A DNA stretch of 64,000 nt, from contig CACMJX010000001.1 of the NCBI GenBank assembly GCA_902614055.1, forward strand, positions 124,001-188,000, written 5' to 3'. Each line of letters starts with the position of its first letter. Position 1 is the stretch's first letter. Positions 38,268-46,103 of the stretch are shown here, one piece after another. Position numbers and translations under genes: made by a program. The notes beneath the pieces were generated by a model. The model ran no database searches. It was not told the DNA's origin and saw only the letters and a program-made list of their open reading frames with translations. Source of the DNA: an uncultured Pelagibacteraceae bacterium. Its GTDB lineage: Bacteria > Pseudomonadota > Alphaproteobacteria > Pelagibacterales > Pelagibacteraceae.

Positions 38268-38273
38268 ATTATA
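38268..38273 (-). promoter_or_regulatory. possible -10 box of the photolyase operon
   Basis: On the minus strand this is a perfect TATAAT ending 5 bases before the photolyase ATG, overlapping the first base of the divergent SDR gene. No good -35 was found (best CGACAA, 18 bp upstream). The mRNA would be nearly leaderless. Confidence 0.35.
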
Positions 38274-38983
38274 TGTCAGAAAAATATCTAATTGTCGGTG
38301 CGACAGGTTCTATCGGATCCAATTTAGCAGAGCAAATGTATTCTTCTGGTAAAGAAATTCATTTAGTTGGAAGAGATGAAAGTCAACTTAAAAATTTAGC
38401 TGAGAAATTGAACTCTTCTTATACTGTGGCAGATGTATTACACGAGGGGTTCGTGGATACAATTAAATCAGACATATCAGAAATCAAAGGTGTAGCATAT
38501 TGTGTTGGATCTATAGATTTGAAGCCTTTAAAGATGGCAACTGAGAATGATTTCAATAAATGTATGAAACTTAATTTTTATTCTGCGGTGGACTTAATCA
38601 AAGGATATCAAGATAACCTAAAACAAAATAATGGTTCAATTGTTTTATTTTCAACAGTTGCAGCTCAAAGAGGTTTTACAAATCATTCAATAATAGCATC
38701 AACCAAAGCGGCTATTGAGGGACTAACTGTATCATTAGCAGCTGAATTTGCTCCAAACATAAGAGTTAATAGTGTTGCTCTAAGTTTAACTAATTCTAAG
38801 ATAGCTCAACCAATGTTAAAAAATACAGCAATTGCTCAAGGAATAGCTAAAGCCCACCCACTTAAAAGACTAGGTGAGGGCAAAGATGGAGCAGCTTTAG
38901 CAAAATTTTTACTTACCGAGGAAAGTTCCTGGGTAACGGGTCAAATAATTGCAGTTGATGGTGGAAGATCAAAACTTTCATAA
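38273..38983 (+). CDS. SDR-family protein lacking the catalytic tyrosine
   Basis: The 236-residue protein has an SDR cofactor loop (IVGATGSIGSNLAEQM near 7), a LFSTVAAQRG strand carrying the Ser/Thr position and a C-terminal TGQIIAVDGGRSKLS. In the active-site helix, where YxxxK is expected, it reads HSIIASTKAA: Lys is kept but Tyr is Ile. So it is either a non-enzymatic NAD-binding protein or uses another mechanism. It is divergent from the photolyase (10-bp gap), and its stop lies 1 base before the sugar dehydrogenase start. Confidence 0.82.
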   Translation: MSEKYLIVGATGSIGSNLAEQMYSSGKEIHLVGRDESQLKNLAEKLNSSYTVADVLHEGFVDTIKSDISEIKGVAYCVGSIDLKPLKMATENDFNKCMKLNFYSAVDLIKGYQDNLKQNNGSIVLFSTVAAQRGFTNHSIIASTKAAIEGLTVSLAAEFAPNIRVNSVALSLTNSKIAQPMLKNTAIAQGIAKAHPLKRLGEGKDGAALAKFLLTEESSWVTGQIIAVDGGRSKLS

Positions 38984-38984
38984 A

Positions 38985-40049
38985 GTGAAAAAAATAATAT
39001 ACGTTTTAATTCTTTTTTTCGTATTTGCCTCAAAATCGTATTCACAAAACTTTAAATTAGAAAAATTAGTTAACCTAGATTCACCTTGGGGATCCTCTTT
39101 TATTAATAGTAATGAAATAATAATTACAGAAAAAAGTGGCAAAATAAAAATTGTAAATATTTTATCTAGAGAAGTTCAAGAAATTAGTCATCAACTTAAC
39201 TTTGTTGTCCATGGTCAAGGAGGCTTATTAGATATTATTCATAAAAACAATTATATTTGGATTTCATATACTGAAGATAGAGGTGGGTATAAAACAAGCA
39301 CTTCTATTGCAAGAGCAGAATTTAATAAGAAACAATTGAACTTTAAAAATATTTTCCAAGCAAATCCCCCAATAGACTCTGGTTATCACTTTGGATCAAG
39401 ATTAGTTATCAAAGATAATTTTATATTTGCTTCTGCGGGTGAGAGAGGACAAGGTATGATTGCACAAGACGCATCAAAGCATCCAGGTAGTATTATAAGA
39501 ATTCATTTAGATGGAAGTATACCAAAAGATAATCCAAAGTTTGAGGGAATGGTAGATTGGTTACCAGAGATTTTTCAAATTGGAATTAGAAATCCTCAAG
39601 GGATGGCACTTTCCGAATTTGATGGAAAAGTTTATATGAGTAACCACGGTGCAAAAGGTGGAGATTGGTTTGGAGAAGTTAAAAAAGGTGAAAATTATGG
39701 ATGGAAAATTTTAGGATGGGGAGGAACAAATTATTCTGGAATTCCAATTGGCCCAAAATGGAAACCTGGATTTACAAAAGCTATTCAATATTGGGTACCC
39801 TCAATAGCAACTAGCGCAATAACTATTTATAAAGGTGACGAGTTTAATGAGTGGAATAGTCATGCTTTAATCACTTCTTTAAAAGATAAATCCTTAAGAA
39901 AACTGATATTTGATGACTTATCAAATGTAAAAGAAGAGGTTATTTTTAAAAATAAAATTGGAAGAATTAGAGACATTCAAGTGCATCCCTCTAACGGAAA
40001 AATTTATTTTTTATCTCAAGATGCTTTATGGTTAATGCAAAGAAAATAG
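38985..40049 (+). CDS. exported PQQ-dependent sugar dehydrogenase-like beta-propeller (GSDH family)
   Basis: The start is taken at the GTG one base after the SDR stop, giving a signal peptide (KKIIYVLILFFVFASKSYSQ); an in-frame ATG further upstream (38949) would add 12 polar residues. The 354-residue product matches the glucose/sorbosone dehydrogenase family: GQGGLLDIIHK near 73, PEIFQIGIRNPQGMA near 189, GEVKKGENYGWK near 220, PSIATSAITIYKGDEF near 255, and GRIRDIQVHPSNGKIYFLSQ at the C-terminus. It would oxidise a sugar in the periplasm using PQQ; no PQQ synthesis genes are in this window. Confidence 0.85.
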   Translation: MKKIIYVLILFFVFASKSYSQNFKLEKLVNLDSPWGSSFINSNEIIITEKSGKIKIVNILSREVQEISHQLNFVVHGQGGLLDIIHKNNYIWISYTEDRGGYKTSTSIARAEFNKKQLNFKNIFQANPPIDSGYHFGSRLVIKDNFIFASAGERGQGMIAQDASKHPGSIIRIHLDGSIPKDNPKFEGMVDWLPEIFQIGIRNPQGMALSEFDGKVYMSNHGAKGGDWFGEVKKGENYGWKILGWGGTNYSGIPIGPKWKPGFTKAIQYWVPSIATSAITIYKGDEFNEWNSHALITSLKDKSLRKLIFDDLSNVKEEVIFKNKIGRIRDIQVHPSNGKIYFLSQDALWLMQRK

Positions 40050-40064
40050 TATATATTAAAATTT

Positions 40065-41168
40065 ATGGATGATGTCGTCATAGTTGGTGGAGGTATAATA
40101 GGCGCTGCAACTGCATACTTTTTATCAATGGAAGGTAGAAAAGTTAAGGTAATTGAGAGAGACCCTACATATAAGACTGCCTCATTTCCTTTATCTTTAG
40201 GTGGATTTAGAAGACAATTTTTTCAAAAAGAAAACATACTTTTAGGTAAATTTGCTAGAGAATTCATCTTTAAAATACCAGAATTATTAAAAACAAAAAA
40301 AAATCCATACCCAACGGCAAGCATGGTTCCTAATGGATACCTTTTAATGTTTGGACCAGAGCATGCAGAGGAACAATACCGAGCATTAGAAAATCATAGA
40401 GAATGCGATGCCGGTACAAAAAATATTAAAGGTTCAGAATTAAATAAAATTTTTCCATATATAAATAACGAAGGTATAGAAACAGCTACATATACTGATA
40501 ATAAAAGTGAAGGTTGGATTGATCCTTTTATGTTTCATAGTGCTTTAAAAAGTAAAGCAATTGAGTTAGGCGCAGAGTTTCTTAAAGGTGAGATTAAAAA
40601 TTTGTCTGAGATAAATGCAAAAACTATCATTTCAGCAGCAGGATGTTGGACTAAAAAATTGTTATCGGATATTCCAGTTGAACCACAAAAGCACACCGTA
40701 TTTCGAGTAAAATGTCCAAAACATTTTCCTGATATGCCACTAACTGGAGATTTAACAACAGGTGTATATTGGAGACCAGAGGGTAAAGAGTTCTTAGCAG
40801 GTTCACCTATATCTGTATTTGATGCGAAAGATTTAGAACCAGCATGGAATGATTATGAAGAATTAGTTTGGCCTGCTCTGGCAAAAAGAGTTCCAGCCTT
40901 TGAAGAACTAAAATTAACCGGTGGTTGGGCAGGATTTTATGATTGTAATAAACTTGATAACAACGCAGTTGTAGGCAAACATCCAAAATATGACAATGTT
41001 TATTTAGCCTCTGGTTTCACTGGAAGAGGTTTGATGCAGGCACCAGGTATTGGAAGGGCTCTAACTGAATTGATCACAACAGGAAGCTATCAATCAATAG
41101 ATATAAGTGTTTTTGATGTAGAAAGAGTTTTAAAAAGCAATGCTAGACCAGAACCTTACGTTTTATAA
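40065..41168 (+). CDS. FAD-dependent oxidoreductase of the DAO family
   Basis: The 367-residue protein has the FAD loop VVIVGGGIIGAATAYFLS at 4-21 and ASGFTGRGLMQAPGIGRAL near 331, typical for the D-amino acid / sarcosine / dimethylglycine oxidase family. GGWAGFYDCNKLDNNAVVG near 286 is the usual C-terminal substrate/FAD strand. It probably oxidises a secondary or methylated amine common in seawater, but the substrate cannot be told from sequence. Its last bases overlap the small minus-strand gene by 6. Confidence 0.88.
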   Translation: MDDVVIVGGGIIGAATAYFLSMEGRKVKVIERDPTYKTASFPLSLGGFRRQFFQKENILLGKFAREFIFKIPELLKTKKNPYPTASMVPNGYLLMFGPEHAEEQYRALENHRECDAGTKNIKGSELNKIFPYINNEGIETATYTDNKSEGWIDPFMFHSALKSKAIELGAEFLKGEIKNLSEINAKTIISAAGCWTKKLLSDIPVEPQKHTVFRVKCPKHFPDMPLTGDLTTGVYWRPEGKEFLAGSPISVFDAKDLEPAWNDYEELVWPALAKRVPAFEELKLTGGWAGFYDCNKLDNNAVVGKHPKYDNVYLASGFTGRGLMQAPGIGRALTELITTGSYQSIDISVFDVERVLKSNARPEPYVL

Positions 41169-41342
41169 TTTTTTAATATAAACTCCTAGTATTCCGTTAA
41201 ATATAGATACAGCTAATATCAATAATTGTCCTTTAAACGAGTAAAATTCAAAGGATGGATAAAAACTTATCCCAATCGAAAAAAAAAGATAAGTTAACAC
41301 AAAAGGCCGATAAAATTTTTTTATAAAATTTAAAATTTTCAC
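41163..41342 (-). CDS. 59-residue membrane microprotein
   Basis: A GTG-started reading frame begins directly after the stop codon of the DMT transporter gene (TAAGTG). It encodes a basic N-terminus (KILNFIKKFYRPF) and two short hydrophobic helices (VLTYLFFSIGISF and LLILAVSIFNGILGVYI). No family is recognised. The spacing suggests translational coupling with the transporter upstream, and the 3' end overlaps the convergent DAO gene by 6 bases. Confidence 0.55.
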   Translation of the reverse strand: MKILNFIKKFYRPFVLTYLFFSIGISFYPSFEFYSFKGQLLILAVSIFNGILGVYIKKL

Positions 41343-42191
41343 TTACTTTCTAGTTGCAATATAAACACCAATTGTTGCAAGTATAAATCCTGCTATATCA
41401 ATATTAGATAACTTTTCTCCTAAAAATAAATAGGCCATCACAGCTGTTGTAGGTGGGACAAGAAAAAATAATGTTGAAGTTTTACTCACTGAGCCTGCTT
41501 TTATTAAAAACATTAAAATTGTGAAGGCGCCAAATGACACAAGAATAATCTGATGTGTCATTCCTAATAAAAATCCTGTTGTAAAATTTATATAAGGAGT
41601 TTCAAATGTTAATATTAAAATTAAATTAAAAGCACAGCCACCAAAAGCTTGAAATCCATTATTAACTGATAATGGAACATTACCACTTAATTTTTTTTGC
41701 CACAAAGTTCCTGTAGTAATTGCAGCAAGAGCTATAAAACAAGTTACAAGTCCATCCTTTGGGAACTCGTCTCCAAAATCTACTCCAAGCACTAGTAAAG
41801 AGCCAATAAAACCAAATATAATACCAACCCACTGTCTCCACCCTATTACTTCCTTATAAATTGGTCCTGATAATAAGTTAGTTAATATTGGCTGAAGAGT
41901 AACTATTAAAGCTACAACACTTGCTGGGACTCCTACATGAAACGCGTACCAACAACCACCAAGATATAATCCATGAAATAATACACCTGTAGTTATGCTT
42001 TCTAATATATATCTCACTTTTGTAAAAATTATCTCTTTTTTAAGTAATGCAAATAAGAAGAAACCTATAGTTACAATTCCAAATCTAAAGGCAAGTGCTG
42101 CAAAAGGTGATGCATTCTGAACTATAATATCACCCGAGATGAATGCAGATGACCATAGCAATATAAATAGTAAAGGAAATGTTTTAATCAT
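41343..42191 (-). CDS. DMT-superfamily (EamA) transporter
   Basis: The 282-residue protein has ten hydrophobic helices. The start MIKTFPLLFILLWSSAFISG and LWSSAFI motif are typical EamA features; LFLGEKLSNIDIAGFILATIGVY is the usual end of the second half. It is the third of four EamA proteins in this window and is read with the microprotein downstream. Substrate unknown. Confidence 0.88.
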   Translation of the reverse strand: MIKTFPLLFILLWSSAFISGDIIVQNASPFAALAFRFGIVTIGFFLFALLKKEIIFTKVRYILESITTGVLFHGLYLGGCWYAFHVGVPASVVALIVTLQPILTNLLSGPIYKEVIGWRQWVGIIFGFIGSLLVLGVDFGDEFPKDGLVTCFIALAAITTGTLWQKKLSGNVPLSVNNGFQAFGGCAFNLILILTFETPYINFTTGFLLGMTHQIILVSFGAFTILMFLIKAGSVSKTSTLFFLVPPTTAVMAYLFLGEKLSNIDIAGFILATIGVYIATRK

Positions 42192-42224
42192 TTATTGACG
42201 ATTTTAAGTCACAAAATTTCTTAA

Positions 42225-43232
42225 CTAAATTTTGACAAGCATTTTGCCAATATTTTTACCATTTAATAAATCAATAAATGACTTTGGAGCATTCTCTATT
42301 CCTTCGTAGATAGTTTCTTTAAATTTTATTTTACCATCCGCCAACCATTTTGACATTTCAGTTTCAAATGGCTCTCTTTCATTATCGTGATCAAAAATAA
42401 GAAATCCTTTAATTGTAAGTCTTTTAACTAAAACATAAGCCATATTTTTCAAACCAGATCCAGGATTTGTAGCATTCATCTGTGAAATTCTTCCACAAAT
42501 CACAATACGACCATATGTTTTCATTTGAAAAATAGCGGACTCTAAAAAGTCTCCACCAACATTATCAAAATAGAGATCAAAACCATCAGGACAAATTTTC
42601 TTGAAATGTAATACAAGGTTTTCTACTTTCTTATAATTAAAAGCATGATCAACTTTTAATTCATTTTTTAACCAATCAACTTTTTCATCAGACCCTGTGC
42701 TTGCAATAACTTTACAACCAAGATTTTTTGCAATTTGGCAAACTGTAGATCCAACACTACCTCCAGCAGAGGAGACTAATATAGTTTGCCCAGATTTCAA
42801 TTCTCCATGTTTGAAAAGTCCAATGTAAGCTGTATGCCCTGTCATTCCAAGTGGTCCCAAGTACGACTGTACAGGCATATCATTTGGTTTTAGTTTCTTT
42901 AGTTCATTAGAACTACAAACAAATTTATCTCTCATACCAAGACTGCTAAATACTAAATCTCCAACACTAAAATCTTTATCATTTGAGAGTTCTACTTTAC
43001 CAATTGCATACCCTTCCATTTCTTCACCAATTTTAAATGGTGGTTTATAATTTTTTCTCTCAGTCATTCTTGCACGCATGTATGGATCAACTGATATCCA
43101 TAAATTTGACACTAAAATATTTTTTTCATCATTAATTGAAATTTCTTTTGATTTTATTTCAAAATCTGTCTCTTTTGGTAAGCCGGTTGGAATATAATTT
43201 TTTAAAGATACGTATTTACTAACCACAGACAT
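42225..43232 (-). CDS. NADP-dependent medium-chain oxidoreductase (leukotriene-B4-dehydrogenase/CurA-like)
   Basis: The 335-residue zinc-independent MDR enzyme has WISVDPYMRARM near 46-57, GPLGMTGHTAYIGL near 126-139, the nucleotide-binding stretch VSSAGGSVGSTVCQIAKNLG near 153, and NVGGDFLESA near 224. This set is that of the PTGR/CurA/YncB group, which reduces alpha,beta-unsaturated ketones and aldehydes (lipid peroxidation products). It is separated from msrA by one base, making an oxidative-damage repair operon plausible. Confidence 0.9.
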   Translation of the reverse strand: MSVVSKYVSLKNYIPTGLPKETDFEIKSKEISINDEKNILVSNLWISVDPYMRARMTERKNYKPPFKIGEEMEGYAIGKVELSNDKDFSVGDLVFSSLGMRDKFVCSSNELKKLKPNDMPVQSYLGPLGMTGHTAYIGLFKHGELKSGQTILVSSAGGSVGSTVCQIAKNLGCKVIASTGSDEKVDWLKNELKVDHAFNYKKVENLVLHFKKICPDGFDLYFDNVGGDFLESAIFQMKTYGRIVICGRISQMNATNPGSGLKNMAYVLVKRLTIKGFLIFDHDNEREPFETEMSKWLADGKIKFKETIYEGIENAPKSFIDLLNGKNIGKMLVKI

Positions 43233-43233
43233 T

Positions 43234-43812
43234 TTAAGACCCCCAAATACTATTTAATATTGCTTCGCGTCTACATCCTTTTTTATATCTTAAGTAATTA
43301 AGAAAATTTATTTGGTAATAATCTTGATGAACAGCCTCTGCCATGTAAAATTTATCAAATTTTCTTACATAAGTTACTACTTTTTTTTTAAATTTTTTCT
43401 CTATTTCCTTAATACTATTTTCTATTAGGTTTTTTTGCTCATCATTTTGATAAAATGCCACTGATCTATAACTATATCCCTTGTCACAAAATTGTCCTAC
43501 AGCATCAAATGGATCAATATTTACCCAGAATTCTTCTAAGAGTTTTTCATAGCTAACTACTTCTGGAATATATATGACTTCAATAACCTCAAAATGACCT
43601 GTGTTTCCATATGTAACTTCTTTATAAGTTGGATTTTCGGTAGTGCCACCTGAATAGCCAGAGATAACTTTTGAAACACCAAGAATATTTTCAAAAGACT
43701 CTTCCATACACCAAAAGCATCCTCCAGCAAAATACGCTTTTTCAAAATTTGGTGAATTTGCAAAACTCGTTGAAGAAATAAGAATGAAAATTATTGATAA
43801 AAATTTTTTCAT
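43234..43812 (-). CDS. msrA: exported peptide-methionine (S)-S-oxide reductase
   Basis: The 192-residue protein has a signal peptide (about 18 residues, MKKFLSIIFILISSTSFA) and then the MsrA core: AYFAGGCFWCMEESF near 26-40 with the catalytic Cys, VISGYSGGTTENPTYKEV near 49, and GHFEVIEVIY near 72. It repairs oxidised methionine in periplasmic proteins. A second Cys pair is present near the C-terminus (KGCRREAI). The ATG lies only 2 bases after a hairpin. Confidence 0.94.
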   Translation of the reverse strand: MKKFLSIIFILISSTSFANSPNFEKAYFAGGCFWCMEESFENILGVSKVISGYSGGTTENPTYKEVTYGNTGHFEVIEVIYIPEVVSYEKLLEEFWVNIDPFDAVGQFCDKGYSYRSVAFYQNDEQKNLIENSIKEIEKKFKKKVVTYVRKFDKFYMAEAVHQDYYQINFLNYLRYKKGCRREAILNSIWGS

Positions 43813-43813
43813 T

Positions 43814-43848
43814 AAAGGTAGCTATCTAATAAATGATAGCTTACCTTT
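43814..43848 (-). terminator. hairpin between fdh and msrA
   Basis: An inverted repeat AAAGGTAGCTATC / GATAGCTTACCTTT with one bulged base lies between the fdh stop and the msrA ATG. There is no strong T-run after it, so it may be a weak terminator or mRNA-stabilising structure. Confidence 0.5.
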
Positions 43849-43868
43849 AATAATTTCTATTTAAAACT

Positions 43869-45068
43869 CTATTTTTTTTGATATTTTGCCGCTTCTTCTG
43901 AACCACCGGTAGCGCTTCCTTTACTATAAGAATGTGCACCCATTCCAGCTAATTGTCCATCTTTAACAATTAAGTATTGGTTACGTATTTCACTACCCTC
44001 AAAGAAACATTCCAAGATTTCTCTTACACCATCAGCATATCTAGCTTGAGCAGATAGTGATGTTCCAGAAGTATGAGGTGTCATTCCATGGTTTGGCATT
44101 GTTCTCCACACGTGATCGTTTGGAGCTGGTTGAGGAAACCATACGTCTCCCGCATATCCACTTAATTGTCCACTCTTCAAGGCTTTTGCTATTGCATCTC
44201 TATTACAAATTTTACCTCTTGCAGTATTTACAATGTATGCACCTTTTTTCATTTTACCTATCATTTCATCATCAAATAAGTTTTCTGTTTCAGGATGCAG
44301 AGGACAGTTGATTGTTACAACATCACATACTTTAACCATAGATTCCACAGTTTCATGAAAAGTAAGATTTAACTCCTTTTCAACTGATTCAGGTAATCTA
44401 TGCCTGTCAAAATAGTGAAGATGAACATCAAAAGGTTTCATTTTTCTGAGTGCATCTAATCCAATTCTTCCAGCTGCTACAGTTCCAATATGCATTCCCT
44501 CAACATCGTAAGATCTTTGAACAGCATCTGCTATATTCCATCCACCTTCATTTACGATTCGATGTTGGTTGTGGTAATCTCGAACAAGTGAAACTATCAT
44601 CATTACTATATGCTCAGCAACTGATCTTGAGTTACAGAAAGTAACTTCTACGACATCAATTTTGTGATCCATTGCTGCTTGTAAATCTACGTGATCTGAA
44701 CCAATTCCAGCAGTTATTGCCATTTTCAAGTTTTTTGCTTTTTCAATCTTTTCTTTTGTTAAATAATAAGGAAAGAATGGTTGAGAAATAACTATATCTG
44801 CATCAACTATATGTTTATCAGCTTCACATCCTTCTCCATCTTTACTATTTGTTACAACTAACTCATGACCATTGCTCTCTAAAAATTTTCTTAATCCTAA
44901 TTCACCAGATACACATCCTAATAATTCTCCTGGTGTGAAATCCCTACCTTTTGGACTAGGTAAAGTCATTCCATCAGGATATTTTTCTAATTTTGGAAGA
45001 TCTGATAAAGGGTAAGCTTTAGGCATACCACCTTTAGGATCATCATATAACACGCAAAGTACTTTCAT
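43869..45068 (-). CDS. fdh: NAD-dependent formate dehydrogenase
   Basis: The 399-residue enzyme oxidises formate to CO2 with NAD. It is the metal-free D-hydroxyacid-dehydrogenase type known from Pseudomonas sp. 101: SQPFFPYYLT near 94, AITAGIGSDHVDL near 117, VTFCNSRSVAEH near 142, the NAD loop GTVAAGRIG near 200, VNTARGKICNRDA near 281 with the catalytic Arg, and MTPHTSGTSLSAQARYADG near 330 with the catalytic His. It has its own promoter and a good Shine-Dalgarno and lets the cell gain energy from one-carbon compounds. Confidence 0.96.
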   Translation of the reverse strand: MKVLCVLYDDPKGGMPKAYPLSDLPKLEKYPDGMTLPSPKGRDFTPGELLGCVSGELGLRKFLESNGHELVVTNSKDGEGCEADKHIVDADIVISQPFFPYYLTKEKIEKAKNLKMAITAGIGSDHVDLQAAMDHKIDVVEVTFCNSRSVAEHIVMMIVSLVRDYHNQHRIVNEGGWNIADAVQRSYDVEGMHIGTVAAGRIGLDALRKMKPFDVHLHYFDRHRLPESVEKELNLTFHETVESMVKVCDVVTINCPLHPETENLFDDEMIGKMKKGAYIVNTARGKICNRDAIAKALKSGQLSGYAGDVWFPQPAPNDHVWRTMPNHGMTPHTSGTSLSAQARYADGVREILECFFEGSEIRNQYLIVKDGQLAGMGAHSYSKGSATGGSEEAAKYQKK

Positions 45069-45073
45069 TTTTT

Positions 45074-45078
45074 CTCCT
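45074..45078 (-). promoter_or_regulatory. Shine-Dalgarno of fdh
   Basis: AGGAG on the minus strand, 5 bases before the fdh ATG; stronger than most sites in the window. Confidence 0.75.
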
Positions 45079-45122
45079 AATATTTATGTTTTAAAATCTC
45101 TCTATAGATATTTTCTGATTAA

Positions 45123-45152
45123 AGTGTAGCATAAAATAAGAACATCAATCAA
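45123..45152 (-). promoter_or_regulatory. predicted promoter of fdh
   Basis: On the minus strand a -35 TTGATT (45147-45152) is separated by 18 bp from an extended -10 TGCTACACT (core TACACT at 45123-45128). The leader would be about 50 bases. Confidence 0.5.
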
Positions 45153-45167
45153 ACGAATAGTAGTTGA

Positions 45168-45629
45168 TTAGGGGTATTTCTTTTTAGCAACGAATTTATT
45201 CAGAATAATTCCAAAGGCTATTATAATTAAACATCCAGTTAATATTGGGGAGAATAAATAGTCAAACGATACTGAGCCCAATATGACTATAATAGGATTT
45301 CCTCCAGCTGGAGGATGGGTTACATCTAGTAAAATCATTAATCCAACACCAATACCTACTGCTAAAGGTATCGATATATAAATTGGTAAGGGGATAAAAT
45401 TATAAAATAGAATTCCAATTGCTGAAGTTACTAGATGACCAAATAATATATTTTTAGGTTTAGCAAATGGACTTTCTGGGTAACCATACAAAAGAACCAT
45501 CGAGGACCCAAATGATGCAATTAAAAAAAGTCCAAAATTAGTTTTATAAGTTAATAAAGTTAGAACACCAATTGTTATAGTTGTAAAAATCAACGCTAAA
45601 AGGGATTTTAAAATTTTATCTTTATTCAT
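45168..45629 (-). CDS. HPP family membrane protein
   Basis: The 153-residue protein has four to five hydrophobic helices and the family signature HPPAGGNPIIVI near 105-116, after SFGSSMVLLYGYPESPFA near 35-52. Members have been linked to nitrite transport in chloroplasts and cyanobacteria; that function cannot be assumed here. Its ATG immediately follows the stop of the IscU-like gene (TAAATG). Confidence 0.85.
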   Translation of the reverse strand: MNKDKILKSLLALIFTTITIGVLTLLTYKTNFGLFLIASFGSSMVLLYGYPESPFAKPKNILFGHLVTSAIGILFYNFIPLPIYISIPLAVGIGVGLMILLDVTHPPAGGNPIIVILGSVSFDYLFSPILTGCLIIIAFGIILNKFVAKKKYP

Positions 45630-46025
45630 TTATTGTATTACTTTTTTTAAAGCTTTTATTGGAAGCGTTAAACACTCTTTCCTTGCATAATTTTTTTTAT
45701 CAAAGAGTTTTTTAAACTCTTTCCATTCACTTGGAAATGAAATATTTTCTTTATCATTAAACTTATCTAATAATCTTAAAAAATTTTTAATTTTATCTTT
45801 ACTTTTTTTCTTAAAATTTTTTGTAGCTAAATTTGCAGATGCATTGCAATATATGCAAGATTGAGACTGATAAGAAAAATCTTTTATAACATTGTCTTTA
45901 ATGATTAAAAAAATTTCAATCTCATCACCACAAATTTGACTTTTATATTTCATCGAATGAGTAAAGTTTTGAATATGTTTATTGTTTTTGGTATCAGAAG
46001 CTATTTTTAAAATATTAATATCCAT
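45630..46025 (-). CDS. IscU/SufU-like iron-sulfur scaffold protein
   Basis: The 131-residue protein has the three-cysteine layout of NifU_N-type scaffolds: ICGDEIEIFL with Cys32 and Asp34, SCIYCNASANLATK with Cys57 and Cys60, and RKECLTLPIKAL with Cys118. The family's usual ASAS is ASAN here. SufU-like proteins transfer sulfur or assemble Fe-S clusters with SufS. Standing alone with HPP and far from a visible suf operon is unusual. Confidence 0.75.
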   Translation of the reverse strand: MDINILKIASDTKNNKHIQNFTHSMKYKSQICGDEIEIFLIIKDNVIKDFSYQSQSCIYCNASANLATKNFKKKSKDKIKNFLRLLDKFNDKENISFPSEWKEFKKLFDKKNYARKECLTLPIKALKKVIQ

Positions 46026-46103
46026 TAATTTGAGTATTTATTTGATTGTTATTATACAAATTTATATTTATATTTTCATACTTCTTAAATAAAAAAATAG
46101 CAC

